DNA of 36,874 nucleotides from Armatimonadota bacterium (GTDB lineage: Bacteria > Armatimonadota > Zipacnadia > Zipacnadales > VGFC01): contig VGFC01000020.1 in NCBI GenBank assembly GCA_016869045.1, forward strand, positions 1-36,874, read 5' to 3'. Every line of letters starts with the position of its first letter. Within the stretch, counting starts at the first letter, position 1. Of the stretch, positions 23,976 to 31,382 are shown piece after piece. The position numbers and the translations under genes were made by a program. A model generated the notes under the pieces. That model worked only from the letters and a program-made list of their open reading frames with translations, did not search any database and was not told the origin of the DNA.

Positions 23976-24824
23976 ATGCGCACGATCGACTTCGAGACCA
24001 TCGCCTCCGCCGTCGCCTCGGCCTGCATCGAGGCCAACCTCCACCTGCCGCCCGACGTCCTCGCTGCGCTGCAGGAGGCCCTTGAGCAGGAGACGGCGCC
24101 GACCGCCCGGAGCATCCTGGCCGATCTCCTGGAGAACGCGCGCCTCACGCCGGAGACGGGACTGCCCCTCTGTCAGGACACGGGGCTGGTTACGGTCTTC
24201 GCGGACGTGGGGCAGGAGGTGCACCTCGTCGGCGGGACGCTGGGCGAGGCGGTGAACGAGGGCGTGCGGCGCGGCTACGCCGAGGGGCTTCTGCGCAAGT
24301 CGATCCTGGCGAAGCCCCTTGACCGCGCAAGCAACACGGGTGACAACACGCCGGCGGTGCTGCACGTTCGGTTGGTGGAAGGCGATCGGCTGCGCCTGAC
24401 CGTTGCGCCTAAGGGGGGCGGCTCAGAGAACGCGAGCGCCGTGTGGCTGCTTACCCCGGCGCAGGGGAGGCAGGGCGTCATCGACGCGGTTGTGGGCCGA
24501 ATCCGGGAGGTCGGTGGCCGCCCGTGCCCTCCGCTAATCCTCGGGGTGGGGCTGGGTGGCTCCTTTGAGGAGGCGGCAATTCAGGCGAAGCGGGCCGTGG
24601 TCCTGCGGCCACTGCGCCAGCCGAACCCGGATACGGACCTCGCTGCCCTGGAGGCCGACCTTCTCGAAGCCGCCAACGCCACGGGGATCGGTCCGATGGG
24701 GCTGGGCGGACGCACGACCGCGCTCGGGGTGCACGTCGAGTCGTACCCCTGCCACATCGCGAGCCTGCCCTTGGCGCTGAGCGTGCAGTGCCACTCGGCG
24801 CGCCACAAGACGGTGGAGCTATGA
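23976..24824 (+). CDS. ttdA: Fumarate hydratase, alpha subunit (class I, iron-sulfur)
   Basis: A 282-residue subunit of the two-subunit class I fumarase/tartrate dehydratase family. ATG 23976 is chosen; the upstream in-frame ATG reads through repeat family C. The three cluster-binding cysteines are visible in LPLCQDTG, GRPCPPLILGVG and SYPCHIASLP. KGGGSENASAV is the conserved substrate-site segment. It hydrates fumarate to malate, with the beta subunit that follows at a 4-base overlap. L-tartrate dehydratase activity cannot be excluded, but the position next to mdh and icd favours fumarase. Confidence 0.92.
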   Translation: MRTIDFETIASAVASACIEANLHLPPDVLAALQEALEQETAPTARSILADLLENARLTPETGLPLCQDTGLVTVFADVGQEVHLVGGTLGEAVNEGVRRGYAEGLLRKSILAKPLDRASNTGDNTPAVLHVRLVEGDRLRLTVAPKGGGSENASAVWLLTPAQGRQGVIDAVVGRIREVGGRPCPPLILGVGLGGSFEEAAIQAKRAVVLRPLRQPNPDTDLAALEADLLEAANATGIGPMGLGGRTTALGVHVESYPCHIASLPLALSVQCHSARHKTVEL

Positions 24825-25360
24825 GCGAGGCCATCCGCCTGTCAACGCCCCTGACCGCGGAGGCGGCAACGTCCCTGCAGGCAGGCGACGCGGTGCTCAT
24901 CAGTGGGCACCTCTACACTGCGCGCGATGCCGCCCACAAGCGATTGCGCGATCTCCTTGATGCGGGCGAGCCCTTGCCGTTCGACCCGGAGGGCGCGCTC
25001 ATCTACTACTGCGGACCCACACCAGCGCCGCCGGGGAGGCCGATCGGGTCGGCCGGGCCGACAACGTCTTCCCGCATGGATGGGTACGCGCCGCTGCTAC
25101 ACGCGTACGGCGTGCGGGCTACGCTCGGGAAGGGCCCCCGTAGCGCGGCGGTGCGCGCGGCCTTGCAGGAGCACAGCGCCGTCTATCTCGTAGCGGTCGG
25201 GGGAGTGGGCGCACTGCTGGCCGAGCGCATCGTGGCCGCCGAGCTTGTGGCCTTCGAGGACCTCGGCACCGAGGCGATTCGGAGGTTGACCGTCGAGGAC
25301 TTCCCGGCCATCGTGACTTACGACAGCCACGGCGGGAGCGCCTTCGCGGGGGACGACTGA
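24821..25360 (+). CDS. ttdB: Fumarate hydratase, beta subunit
   Basis: A 179-residue class I fumarase C-terminal-domain subunit. The start overlaps the alpha stop as ATGA. Conserved segments are VLISGHLYTARDAAHKRL, IYYCGPTPAPPGRPIGSAGP with TTSSRMD, LGKG and VGGVGALLAERI. The LGKGP and TTSSRMD pieces form part of the substrate pocket at the subunit interface. A short DSHGG stretch ends the protein. It must pair with the alpha subunit to hold the iron-sulfur cluster. Confidence 0.93.
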   Translation: MSEAIRLSTPLTAEAATSLQAGDAVLISGHLYTARDAAHKRLRDLLDAGEPLPFDPEGALIYYCGPTPAPPGRPIGSAGPTTSSRMDGYAPLLHAYGVRATLGKGPRSAAVRAALQEHSAVYLVAVGGVGALLAERIVAAELVAFEDLGTEAIRRLTVEDFPAIVTYDSHGGSAFAGDD

Positions 25361-25379
25361 CGCGCGAACAGGAGTCGCC

Positions 25380-25808
25380 ATGTCCGACGCAACGACCGAA
25401 CGCACGCTCATCATTGTCAAACCCGATGGCGTCGCCCGCAGGCTGGTGGGTGAGACCATCGCCCGCTTCGAGGCGGCGGGATTCTCGCTCGTTGCGCTGC
25501 GGTTCGCGACGCTCTCCGAGGAGCTGGCCCGCGAGTTCTACGCCGAGCATGAGGGCAAGGAGTTCTACGAGCCCCTCATCGCCTTCATGACCTCCGGCCC
25601 GGTGGCCCTGATCGGCCTGGAACGAGAGAACGCAATCGAGCGGGCCCGGCAGCTCTGCGGGAAGACGAACCCGCTCGATGCCGCGCCCGGCACGATCCGC
25701 GCCGACTATGGCCTGGACGGCCGGCACAACACGGTACACGCCTCGGATTCGCCGGCCTCGGCAGAGCGCGAGCTGGCGCTAGTGCTGCCGGGAGCTCTGG
25801 AATCGTGA
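25380..25808 (+). CDS. ndk: Nucleoside diphosphate kinase
   Basis: A 142-residue enzyme that balances NTP pools through a phosphohistidine. TLIIVKPDGVARRLVGE is the N-terminal phosphate-binding signature. The catalytic histidine is in NTVHASDS (H120), preceded by PGTIRADYG. ACAGGAGTC lies upstream of ATG 25380. Length and motifs are standard. It is 19 bases after the fumarase beta gene and probably in the same transcript. Confidence 0.97.
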   Translation: MSDATTERTLIIVKPDGVARRLVGETIARFEAAGFSLVALRFATLSEELAREFYAEHEGKEFYEPLIAFMTSGPVALIGLERENAIERARQLCGKTNPLDAAPGTIRADYGLDGRHNTVHASDSPASAERELALVLPGALES

Positions 25809-25826
25809 CACGGGGAGGGAGCGCGC

Positions 25827-26291
25827 ATGGTTGCCCGGGACATCATGACCAGTGAAGTGGTGACCATCGGCGAGCAGGCGACGGCTCGCGAGGCGGCCGA
25901 TCTGCTCCTGCGGCTGAGGTACGACGCCGTGCCCGTCGTCAATGCCGCGGGCGACGCGGTGGGCATCGTCTCCTACGAGGACCTGATCCGGCTGGCCCTG
26001 CCGGAGTACCTCGATGACGTGGATCTCAGCTTCCTGCCGGCGTCTGCTCCGTTCCTGCCCGCCGTCGATGCCGCGGCCATCTGCGACGTACAGGTCGCAT
26101 CCTTCATGCGCCGCGACCGCATGCCCGAGGTATCACCGGAGGAGCCGGTCGCCGAGATCGCCCGCATCATGTTGCGCGACAACGTGCGCCGTGTCGCGGT
26201 CATGGAGGAGGGCCGGCTGGCGGGGATCATCTCGCGCGGCGACGTCGTTCGCGCCATCGTTTCTCCGCTCATGACCTGCAGCCCGGGGTAG
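25827..26291 (+). CDS. Two-CBS-domain protein
   Basis: A 154-residue protein made of two CBS motifs: residues about 1-55 (VARDIMTSEVVTIGEQATAR to VGIVSYEDLI) and about 92-150 (VASFMRRDRMPEVSPEEPVA to LAGIISRGDVVRAIV). CBS pairs bind adenine nucleotides and regulate partners. GGGGAGGGAG precedes ATG 25827. The permease gene starts 5 bases after its stop, so it may be the ligand-sensing regulator of that transporter. The two motifs are joined by an unusual FLPASAPFLPAVDA linker. Confidence 0.9.
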   Translation: MVARDIMTSEVVTIGEQATAREAADLLLRLRYDAVPVVNAAGDAVGIVSYEDLIRLALPEYLDDVDLSFLPASAPFLPAVDAAAICDVQVASFMRRDRMPEVSPEEPVAEIARIMLRDNVRRVAVMEEGRLAGIISRGDVVRAIVSPLMTCSPG

Positions 26292-26295
26292 CAGG

Positions 26296-27618
26296 ATGAC
26301 AGCAGTCCAGCTTCTCGCGTGCGGGATCTTCCTCGCCGCCTACATTCTGATCGCCTCTGAGCGCGTGGACAAGAGCGTCGCCTCGCTCACCGGCGCCACG
26401 CTCATGCTGCTCGTGCGCCTGCTCAGCCAGGAGGAGGCCTTCCACGGCACCGACGTCGTGCATGGTGTGGACTGGAACACGATCCTCCTGCTGGTCGGGA
26501 TGATGATCGTGGTCGCCATCACCAAGGAGACCGGCGTCTTCGAGTGGATGGCGCTCAAGTCCGCGAAGGTGGCTCGCGGGCGCCCGTGGGCGATCCTGGC
26601 CCTCATCTGCCTCGTGACCGCGGTCATCTCCGCGCTGCTCGACAACGTCACCACCGTGCTGCTCATCGCCCCGGTGGTCGTCATCCTCTGCCGCACGCTG
26701 GAGGTCAGCGCCGTCCCGTTCCTGGTGTGTTGCGCGCTGTCGTCCAACATCGGCGGCACCGCGACCCTGATCGGCGACCCGCCGAACATCATGATCGGCT
26801 CGGCGGGGCATCTGACCTTCCTCGACTTCCTCAAGGTCGATCTCCCGATCATCGCCCTGGTCTTCCCGATCTTCCTGCTGGCGATCTGGGCAGCGTTCGG
26901 TCGCAAGCTGCACGTCGATGAGCGGCATCGGCTGCGTGTGCTGGAGTTCGACGAGTCCAAGGCCATCCACGACTGGCCGCTCCTGCGCAAGTGTCTCATC
27001 GTCATCGTGCTGACGCTCGCCGGCTTCACGATCCACGGGGCGGTCGGCCTGGAGCCCGCGACCATCGCGCTTGCCGGCGCCTGCCTCATCCTGATCCTCT
27101 ACGGCAAGAGCCCGGTGAAGGTCCTGGAGGAGGTCGAGTGGCCCACGATCTTCTTCTTCATGGGCCTGTTCATCATGGTGGGCGGGCTGGTCAAGGTCGG
27201 CGTCATCAGCATGATGGCCAACGCCGCGATCTCGCTCACCGGCGGCAGCACGCCGGCGCTCGCGATCCTGCTCCTGTGGTTCTCGGCGCTCTTCTCAGGC
27301 GTGGTGGGCAACATCCCGGCCACGGTGGCGCTCATCTCGCTCATCCTGGACATCACCCACTCGGTGCACGGCGCTGGGAACGTCCAGGCCCTGCACTCGC
27401 CCGAGATCCTGCCGCTCTGGTGGGCGCTCTCGCTGGGGGCGTGTCTTGGTGGAAACCTGACGCTCGTGGGGGCGCCGGCGAATGCGATTGTGGTGGGGAT
27501 CAGCGGAGCGGCCGGGCACCCGGTGCGGTTTGTGGAGTTCCTCAAGTACGGGGTACCGCTTACGCTACTGACGCTCGTCGTCGCCATGGGCTGCCTGTGG
27601 GTGGCGTTCCTGCGGTGA
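26296..27618 (+). CDS. ArsB/NhaD-family ion transporter
   Basis: A 440-residue membrane protein with about eleven to twelve hydrophobic segments. Family signatures are strong: LLDNVTTVLLIAPV and SSNIGGTATLIGDPPNIMIG (first half), and GVVGNIPATVAL with GACLGGNLTLVGAPANAIVV (second half), the inverted-repeat hairpins of the ion-transporter superfamily. Members are Na+/H+ antiporters, arsenite permeases or dicarboxylate carriers. The closest feel is the P-protein/NhaD group. The neighbouring TCA genes make a dicarboxylate or sodium-linked role possible but not proved. It is probably translated with the upstream CBS protein. Confidence 0.9.
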   Translation: MTAVQLLACGIFLAAYILIASERVDKSVASLTGATLMLLVRLLSQEEAFHGTDVVHGVDWNTILLLVGMMIVVAITKETGVFEWMALKSAKVARGRPWAILALICLVTAVISALLDNVTTVLLIAPVVVILCRTLEVSAVPFLVCCALSSNIGGTATLIGDPPNIMIGSAGHLTFLDFLKVDLPIIALVFPIFLLAIWAAFGRKLHVDERHRLRVLEFDESKAIHDWPLLRKCLIVIVLTLAGFTIHGAVGLEPATIALAGACLILILYGKSPVKVLEEVEWPTIFFFMGLFIMVGGLVKVGVISMMANAAISLTGGSTPALAILLLWFSALFSGVVGNIPATVALISLILDITHSVHGAGNVQALHSPEILPLWWALSLGACLGGNLTLVGAPANAIVVGISGAAGHPVRFVEFLKYGVPLTLLTLVVAMGCLWVAFLR

Positions 27619-27624
27619 AGGCGA

Positions 27625-27688
27625 GGAGTGAGGGCAGAGGAGTGAGGAGCGAGAGACGGCAACGGCATCGCGGATGAAGCTGCCCCTA
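27625..27688 (+). repeat. Tandem-word repeat (GAGGAGTGAGG-type) and CCCCTACA remnant
   Basis: Three imperfect GAGGAGTGAGG words end in ACGGCAACGGC. A short ATCGCGGATGAAGCTGCCCC stretch with CTACA follows, a decayed version of the GCCCCTACA flank seen in other palindromes. Confidence 0.6.
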
Positions 27689-27717
27689 CAGCAGCATATG
27701 CTCGCTCGGGAGGACGG

Positions 27718-28560
27718 ATGAGGATTCTGCTCATCACACCGGTCATGCTTGCCGGAGCCTCGCGGCTGCCAGCCGCTGTGGAGCGCCCGAACCCCTTCCC
27801 GGCGTACTCCCCCTCGCCTCAGGAGGCGGCCGATGCGCAGGCGGCGCTGCAGGCGGCGAGCGACGCGCTGACCGCCGGGAATCTCGACGAGGCCCAAGCC
27901 AACGCGCGCCGTGCGTCTGAGCTCATCCCGACCTCCGCCGCACCGATCCTGCTGCGCGCTCTGATTGCCGAACAGCGTGGGCAGACCGCCGACGCCATCG
28001 ACCTGTACCGCGAGGCCCTCGCGTGGGCGCCCAATGCCCCCCGGCCGCTGGAGGCCCTGGAGCGCCTGCAGGCCCCGCGCTACACCGAGGTGGTTACCCC
28101 CTACGAGGACCAGTTCGTGCGCCTCATCAACGAGACGCGCGCGAGCCTGCAGCTCAGCACGCTGAAGCCGCACCCCGCGCTGGCCGAGGCGGCCCGCGCG
28201 CACAGCGAGGCGATGCGCGACCTGGACTTCTTCACCCACGAGTCGCCGAAGCCCGGCTGTCACACCACGATGGACCGCTTCCTCAAGCGGTTCGACGGCT
28301 ACCCAAGCCACATCGCGGAGAACATCACCCGGCGCTACTGGCGCCCCGGCCCCGCGCTGAACGAGCAGAACATCGCCCTCAGCCACCAGGAGTTCCTCGG
28401 CAGCCCTGGCCATCGCGCGAACCTCCTCGGCGCGGACTTCGTGTACGTCGGCATCGGGATCGCGGCGAACGCGGAGGGCGACTACTGGGTCACCGAGCTG
28501 TTCATGAACCCGCGCCCCGCCAAGAGCATGCGCATGATCGTCCAGCCCGGAAACCACTGA
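27718..28560 (+). CDS. Exported TPR plus CAP/SCP-domain protein
   Basis: A 280-residue protein; ATG 27718 follows GGGAGG by 4 bases. The first 20 residues form a weak signal peptide ending near LPAAVE. A TPR-like region spans about 35-115 (AIDLYREALAWAPNAP). The CAP/SCP (YkwD-like) domain covers about 125-275, with HSEAMRDLDFFTHESP, AENI and SPGHRANLLGADF carrying the His and Glu residues of the CAP cavity. Bacterial CAP proteins occur at the cell surface; catalytic role is unproved. The next gene (biotin ligase) overlaps its stop by one base. Confidence 0.85.
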   Translation: MRILLITPVMLAGASRLPAAVERPNPFPAYSPSPQEAADAQAALQAASDALTAGNLDEAQANARRASELIPTSAAPILLRALIAEQRGQTADAIDLYREALAWAPNAPRPLEALERLQAPRYTEVVTPYEDQFVRLINETRASLQLSTLKPHPALAEAARAHSEAMRDLDFFTHESPKPGCHTTMDRFLKRFDGYPSHIAENITRRYWRPGPALNEQNIALSHQEFLGSPGHRANLLGADFVYVGIGIAANAEGDYWVTELFMNPRPAKSMRMIVQPGNH

Positions 28561-29330
28561 TGCCGAGCATCGGCCATCGCCTCATCCGCCTGCCCGAGAC
28601 GCCCTCCACCATCGACGTTGCGCGCACCCTGGCCGACGAGGGCGCCGAGCACGGCACCGTGGTCCTCGCCGACCGCCAGACCGCCGGCCGCGGCCGCCGT
28701 GGTCGCACTTGGACCACGGTCCCCGGCAAGTCGCTCGCCGCGACGGTCATCCTGAGGGAGCTGCCGCCCGCCGACGACCTCGGCCTCGCCGGCATGATCG
28801 CCGCCCTCGCCGTCGTCCGTGCCGTGCGCCGTTGGGAGGGGCCGCATGACGCCGCAGGCGTCATCCGGCCCGCGTCGTACGTCCGCACCAAGTGGCCGAA
28901 CGATGTGGTTGTGAGCGGGAGGAAGGTGGCCGGGACTCTCGCCGAGCTACACCGCGACGCGCTCCTCCTCAGCCTCGGCCTCAACATCAACGGCACCGAG
29001 GAAGACCTGCCCGACGACCTCCGCGACAGCGCGACGACGCTGGAAGCGGTCCTCGGTCGGCCGCTCAATCGCGAGGAGGTCACGGCCCAAGTGCTTGGCG
29101 AGATGGAGGAGTGCTGGCGGGTGCTGCTGGAGTCGCCGGGGAGGCTGATCGCGGAGTGGGAGACGCTGGATGTGACGAGGGGGAAGGAGGTCGTTGTGAG
29201 GGGTGGTAGTGGCGCAGCCATTCTTAGCTGCGGTCGTGCGTTGGGCATCGATCCTCACGGCCGGCTGCGCCTACTCACAGTCGAGGGCAAGGAACTCCTA
29301 CTCGATGCGGGTGACGTGGCCCTGGCGTAG
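28560..29330 (+). CDS. birA: Biotin--[acetyl-CoA-carboxylase] ligase, with in-frame repeat insertion
   Basis: A 256-residue monofunctional biotin protein ligase without the HTH repressor domain; ATG 28560 overlaps the previous stop (TGATG). The biotinyl-AMP loop is TAGRGRRGRTW (41-51), and the catalytic lysine is in KWPND (K111), followed by GRKVAGTLAE. A C-terminal SH3-like domain has VEGKELLLDAGDV. Between the helix ending in AVVRAVR and KWPND there are about fifteen extra residues (RWEGPHDAAGVIRP) encoded by an inverted copy of repeat family C (28827-28871). The frame remains open. Whether the enzyme keeps activity is unknown, but it is the only candidate ligase here. Confidence 0.9.
   Translation: MPSIGHRLIRLPETPSTIDVARTLADEGAEHGTVVLADRQTAGRGRRGRTWTTVPGKSLAATVILRELPPADDLGLAGMIAALAVVRAVRRWEGPHDAAGVIRPASYVRTKWPNDVVVSGRKVAGTLAELHRDALLLSLGLNINGTEEDLPDDLRDSATTLEAVLGRPLNREEVTAQVLGEMEECWRVLLESPGRLIAEWETLDVTRGKEVVVRGGSGAAILSCGRALGIDPHGRLRLLTVEGKELLLDAGDVALA
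28827..28871. repeat. Repeat family C, copy 2, inside birA
   Basis: Reverse orientation copy of the 23908-23948 element: CGCCGTTGGGAGGGGCCGC, ATGACGCC, GCA, GGCGTCAT, CCGGCCC. The 45 bases equal 15 codons, so the gene frame is preserved. Confidence 0.9.
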
Positions 29331-29376
29331 TCCGCAGGCGAAGGTTCGCCGCGCCGCAGCGCCGAACCGCCGGGCC

Positions 29377-30186
29377 ATGGAACCCCCTCACGCACCCGCT
29401 GAGGCCGAGGAACCCTCCGGCCTGGGGCATGTGCTGCGTGCGACGTTGGCGCAGGCGTGGGACTATGCGCAGCTGGTGATCGCCGGGTCGCTGCTGTGGG
29501 GAATCAGCCTGGCGGCGCCGATGCTGGCGACCGCGTTCCTGCGCGACCTGCGGGTGGCGGCGCCGGTGTTCTACGTGATCGGGGCGCTGACGGTCGGGCC
29601 GGCGACGGTCGCGCTGTACGGCATGAGCGAGGCGATGGCGCGGCGCGAGCTGCCCAGCCTCGGCGTGTTCTTCGAGTCGCTGAGGCGGTTCTACTGGCGC
29701 GGCGCAGCGCTCTTCTGCATCCAGGCGTTCGTGCTCGGCGGCGTGCTGCTGGCCGCGTGGTTCTACCGGACGATGTTCGACTCGTGGTTGCTCGGCGCGC
29801 TGAGCCTGCTCTGGGTGTATGTGGGGCTGTTCTGGGTGATGATGAGCCTGTATGTGCCGGCGTTGCTCGTGCGCGACGATGGATCGGTGCGGTCGGCCTT
29901 GAAGAACGGCGCGCTGCTGACGCTCGCGCACCCGGGCTACACGTTCCTCGTGCTGATGCAGATCGCGTGCCTGCTCGTGTTGGTGCTGATCCCCGTGTTC
30001 ACGCGGAGCAACATCGCGCTGGGCGTGTCGTTCCTCGTGTTCTTCCTGGTGCTGCCGGGGTTCGTGCCGCTGCTGGCGACGAATGCGGCCAACGACCTCC
30101 TACGCAAGCACTTGGCCGAGGGGTCGGAGAAGGAGGGCGGGGAGGGGGAGAACAATGGTACCGCAGAAGTGAGGGGAGAGGAGTGA
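29377..30186 (+). CDS. YesL/DUF624-like membrane protein
   Basis: A 269-residue membrane protein with five or six hydrophobic segments. ATG 29377 is the first good in-frame start; no strong ribosome site is visible. Residues about 20-110 match the DUF624 (YesL) layout: LVIAGSLLWGISLAAP, VGPATVALYGMSEAMARRE and FFESLRRFYWRGA. YesL-like proteins accompany carbohydrate transport systems but have no fixed function. The last about 20 residues (EGENNGTAEVRGEE) are encoded by a GAGGGGAGAGG-type repeat, which also supplies the stop codon, so the natural C-terminus may have been replaced. Confidence 0.75.
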   Translation: MEPPHAPAEAEEPSGLGHVLRATLAQAWDYAQLVIAGSLLWGISLAAPMLATAFLRDLRVAAPVFYVIGALTVGPATVALYGMSEAMARRELPSLGVFFESLRRFYWRGAALFCIQAFVLGGVLLAAWFYRTMFDSWLLGALSLLWVYVGLFWVMMSLYVPALLVRDDGSVRSALKNGALLTLAHPGYTFLVLMQIACLLVLVLIPVFTRSNIALGVSFLVFFLVLPGFVPLLATNAANDLLRKHLAEGSEKEGGEGENNGTAEVRGEE

Positions 30187-30212
30187 GGAGCGAGAGGAAC
30201 GGCAATCACGAA
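30168..30212 (+). repeat. Tandem-word repeat (GAGTGAGGAGCGAG-type)
   Basis: Words GTGAGGGGAGAG and GAGTGAGGAGCGAG end in GGAACGGC, like the segment at 27625-27668. It covers the end of the YesL-like gene and the start of the spacer before the PfkB kinase. Confidence 0.6.
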
Positions 30213-30239
30213 CGGCGGGCGGCATTGGGGGGAAGTGTC

Positions 30240-31202
30240 GTGCCTGAGCGAGACATTGATGTTGCGTCTCTGGGGATCCTGGTGGCCGACGTGTTCGGGC
30301 GGCCTATCGACGAGTGGCCGCAGCGCGGTCGGCTGTCGCTGGTGAGGGAGATGGGGATCGGGATCGGCGGGTGCGCGGCGAACGCGGGCATCGACCTGGT
30401 GAAGCTCGGGCTGAAGGTATCGGTGATCGGGCGCGTGGGGGATGACGGCTTTGCGCTGGTGGTGCGCAAGGTGCTGGAGTCGGCGGGGGTCGATGTCTCG
30501 CACATCGTCACCGATCCGCAGGCCGGCACCTCGGGCACGATGGTCATGGTCCACGGGGACGGCGAGCGCAGCTTCATCCACTATCCTGGCGCAAACGGCC
30601 GCGTGCAGCCCTCAGACACCCCCGACGATCTTCTACAGCGCTCGAAGGTCCTGCTGCTGGCCGGCGCGCTCGTGATGCCGGGCTTCGACGGCGAGCCCGC
30701 CGCCGAGGTGCTCTGCCGCGCCAGGGCCGCCGGAGCGGTGACCTGTCTCGATACGGTGTGGGATGCGACGGGCACCTGGATGAAGCTGCTGGCGCCGATG
30801 CTCAAGCACGCGGACATGTTCCTGCCGAGCATCTCTGAGGCGGCGGAGCTGACGAATGAGACGGAGCCGCGCCGGATTGCCGAGAAGCTGATGGAGTGCG
30901 GGCCGCGGATCGTCGCCCTGAAGCAGGGCGACGAGGGCTGCTACATCCGCACACCCGACGAGGAGATCGACCTCCCGGCTTACGACATCACGCCCGTGGA
31001 TGGCACCGGCGCCGGCGATGCGTTCGTGGCGGGCTTCCTGCGTGGACATCTCGCGGGTTGGCCGCTGGGGGAGACCGGCCGGTTCGCCTGCGCGACGGGG
31101 GCAATGGCCACGCTGGCGATGGGCACGACCGCAGGCGTGAAGGGGATGGAGGAGACGCTGGAGTTCATGCGGGAGACGCCGATGCGTCCGAAGGCCTCGT
31201 AA
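30240..31202 (+). CDS. PfkB-family carbohydrate kinase
   Basis: A 320-residue ribokinase-like kinase. GTG 30240 follows a GGGGGGAAG site. The first signature is IGGCAANAGIDLVKLG near the N-terminus and the second, DGTGAGDAFVAGFLRG, carries the catalytic aspartate of GAGD and the anion hole. The central DTVWDATGTW segment and ISEAAELTNE are normal family features. It phosphorylates a sugar or nucleoside with ATP. The specific sugar is not evident; neighbours (YesL-like protein, secreted glycan proteins) fit carbohydrate catabolism. A longer in-frame extension upstream is a shadow of the membrane-protein gene. Confidence 0.9.
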   Translation: MPERDIDVASLGILVADVFGRPIDEWPQRGRLSLVREMGIGIGGCAANAGIDLVKLGLKVSVIGRVGDDGFALVVRKVLESAGVDVSHIVTDPQAGTSGTMVMVHGDGERSFIHYPGANGRVQPSDTPDDLLQRSKVLLLAGALVMPGFDGEPAAEVLCRARAAGAVTCLDTVWDATGTWMKLLAPMLKHADMFLPSISEAAELTNETEPRRIAEKLMECGPRIVALKQGDEGCYIRTPDEEIDLPAYDITPVDGTGAGDAFVAGFLRGHLAGWPLGETGRFACATGAMATLAMGTTAGVKGMEETLEFMRETPMRPKAS

Positions 31203-31256
31203 CTATCGGGGGCGTCCGGGCGTCTATCTAGACAGGGACACACGGTGCCGAGGCTC

Positions 31257-31311
31257 GGGCGCGATGAATCGCGCCCCTACATGTGGGCGTGATGAATCAC
31301 GCCCCTACATG
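31257..31311 (+). repeat. Two tandem hairpin repeats with covarying base pair
   Basis: Copy 1 (31257-31283) and copy 2 (31285-31311) are 27 bases each. Copy 1 stem GGGCGCGAT/ATCGCGCCC and copy 2 stem GGGCGTGAT/ATCACGCCC differ by one base on each side, keeping pairing. Both end CCCCTACATG. Confidence 0.9.
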
Positions 31312-31382
31312 GGGACCGCGAGGACGGGAGTCGGGAGTTCGTGTGCAGGTAGGAGGAGTATCTCGCAGGGGAGGGATGAGCC

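Noticed and set aside
29457-30239. Fusion of a membrane-region frame to the PfkB kinase
   Set aside because: The upstream part is an out-of-frame shadow of the YesL-like gene; GTG 30240 has a good ribosome site and begins the kinase fold.
31257-31311. CRISPR-like array
   Set aside because: Only two copies with a 1-base gap, no spacers and no cas genes; they are tandem hairpins.
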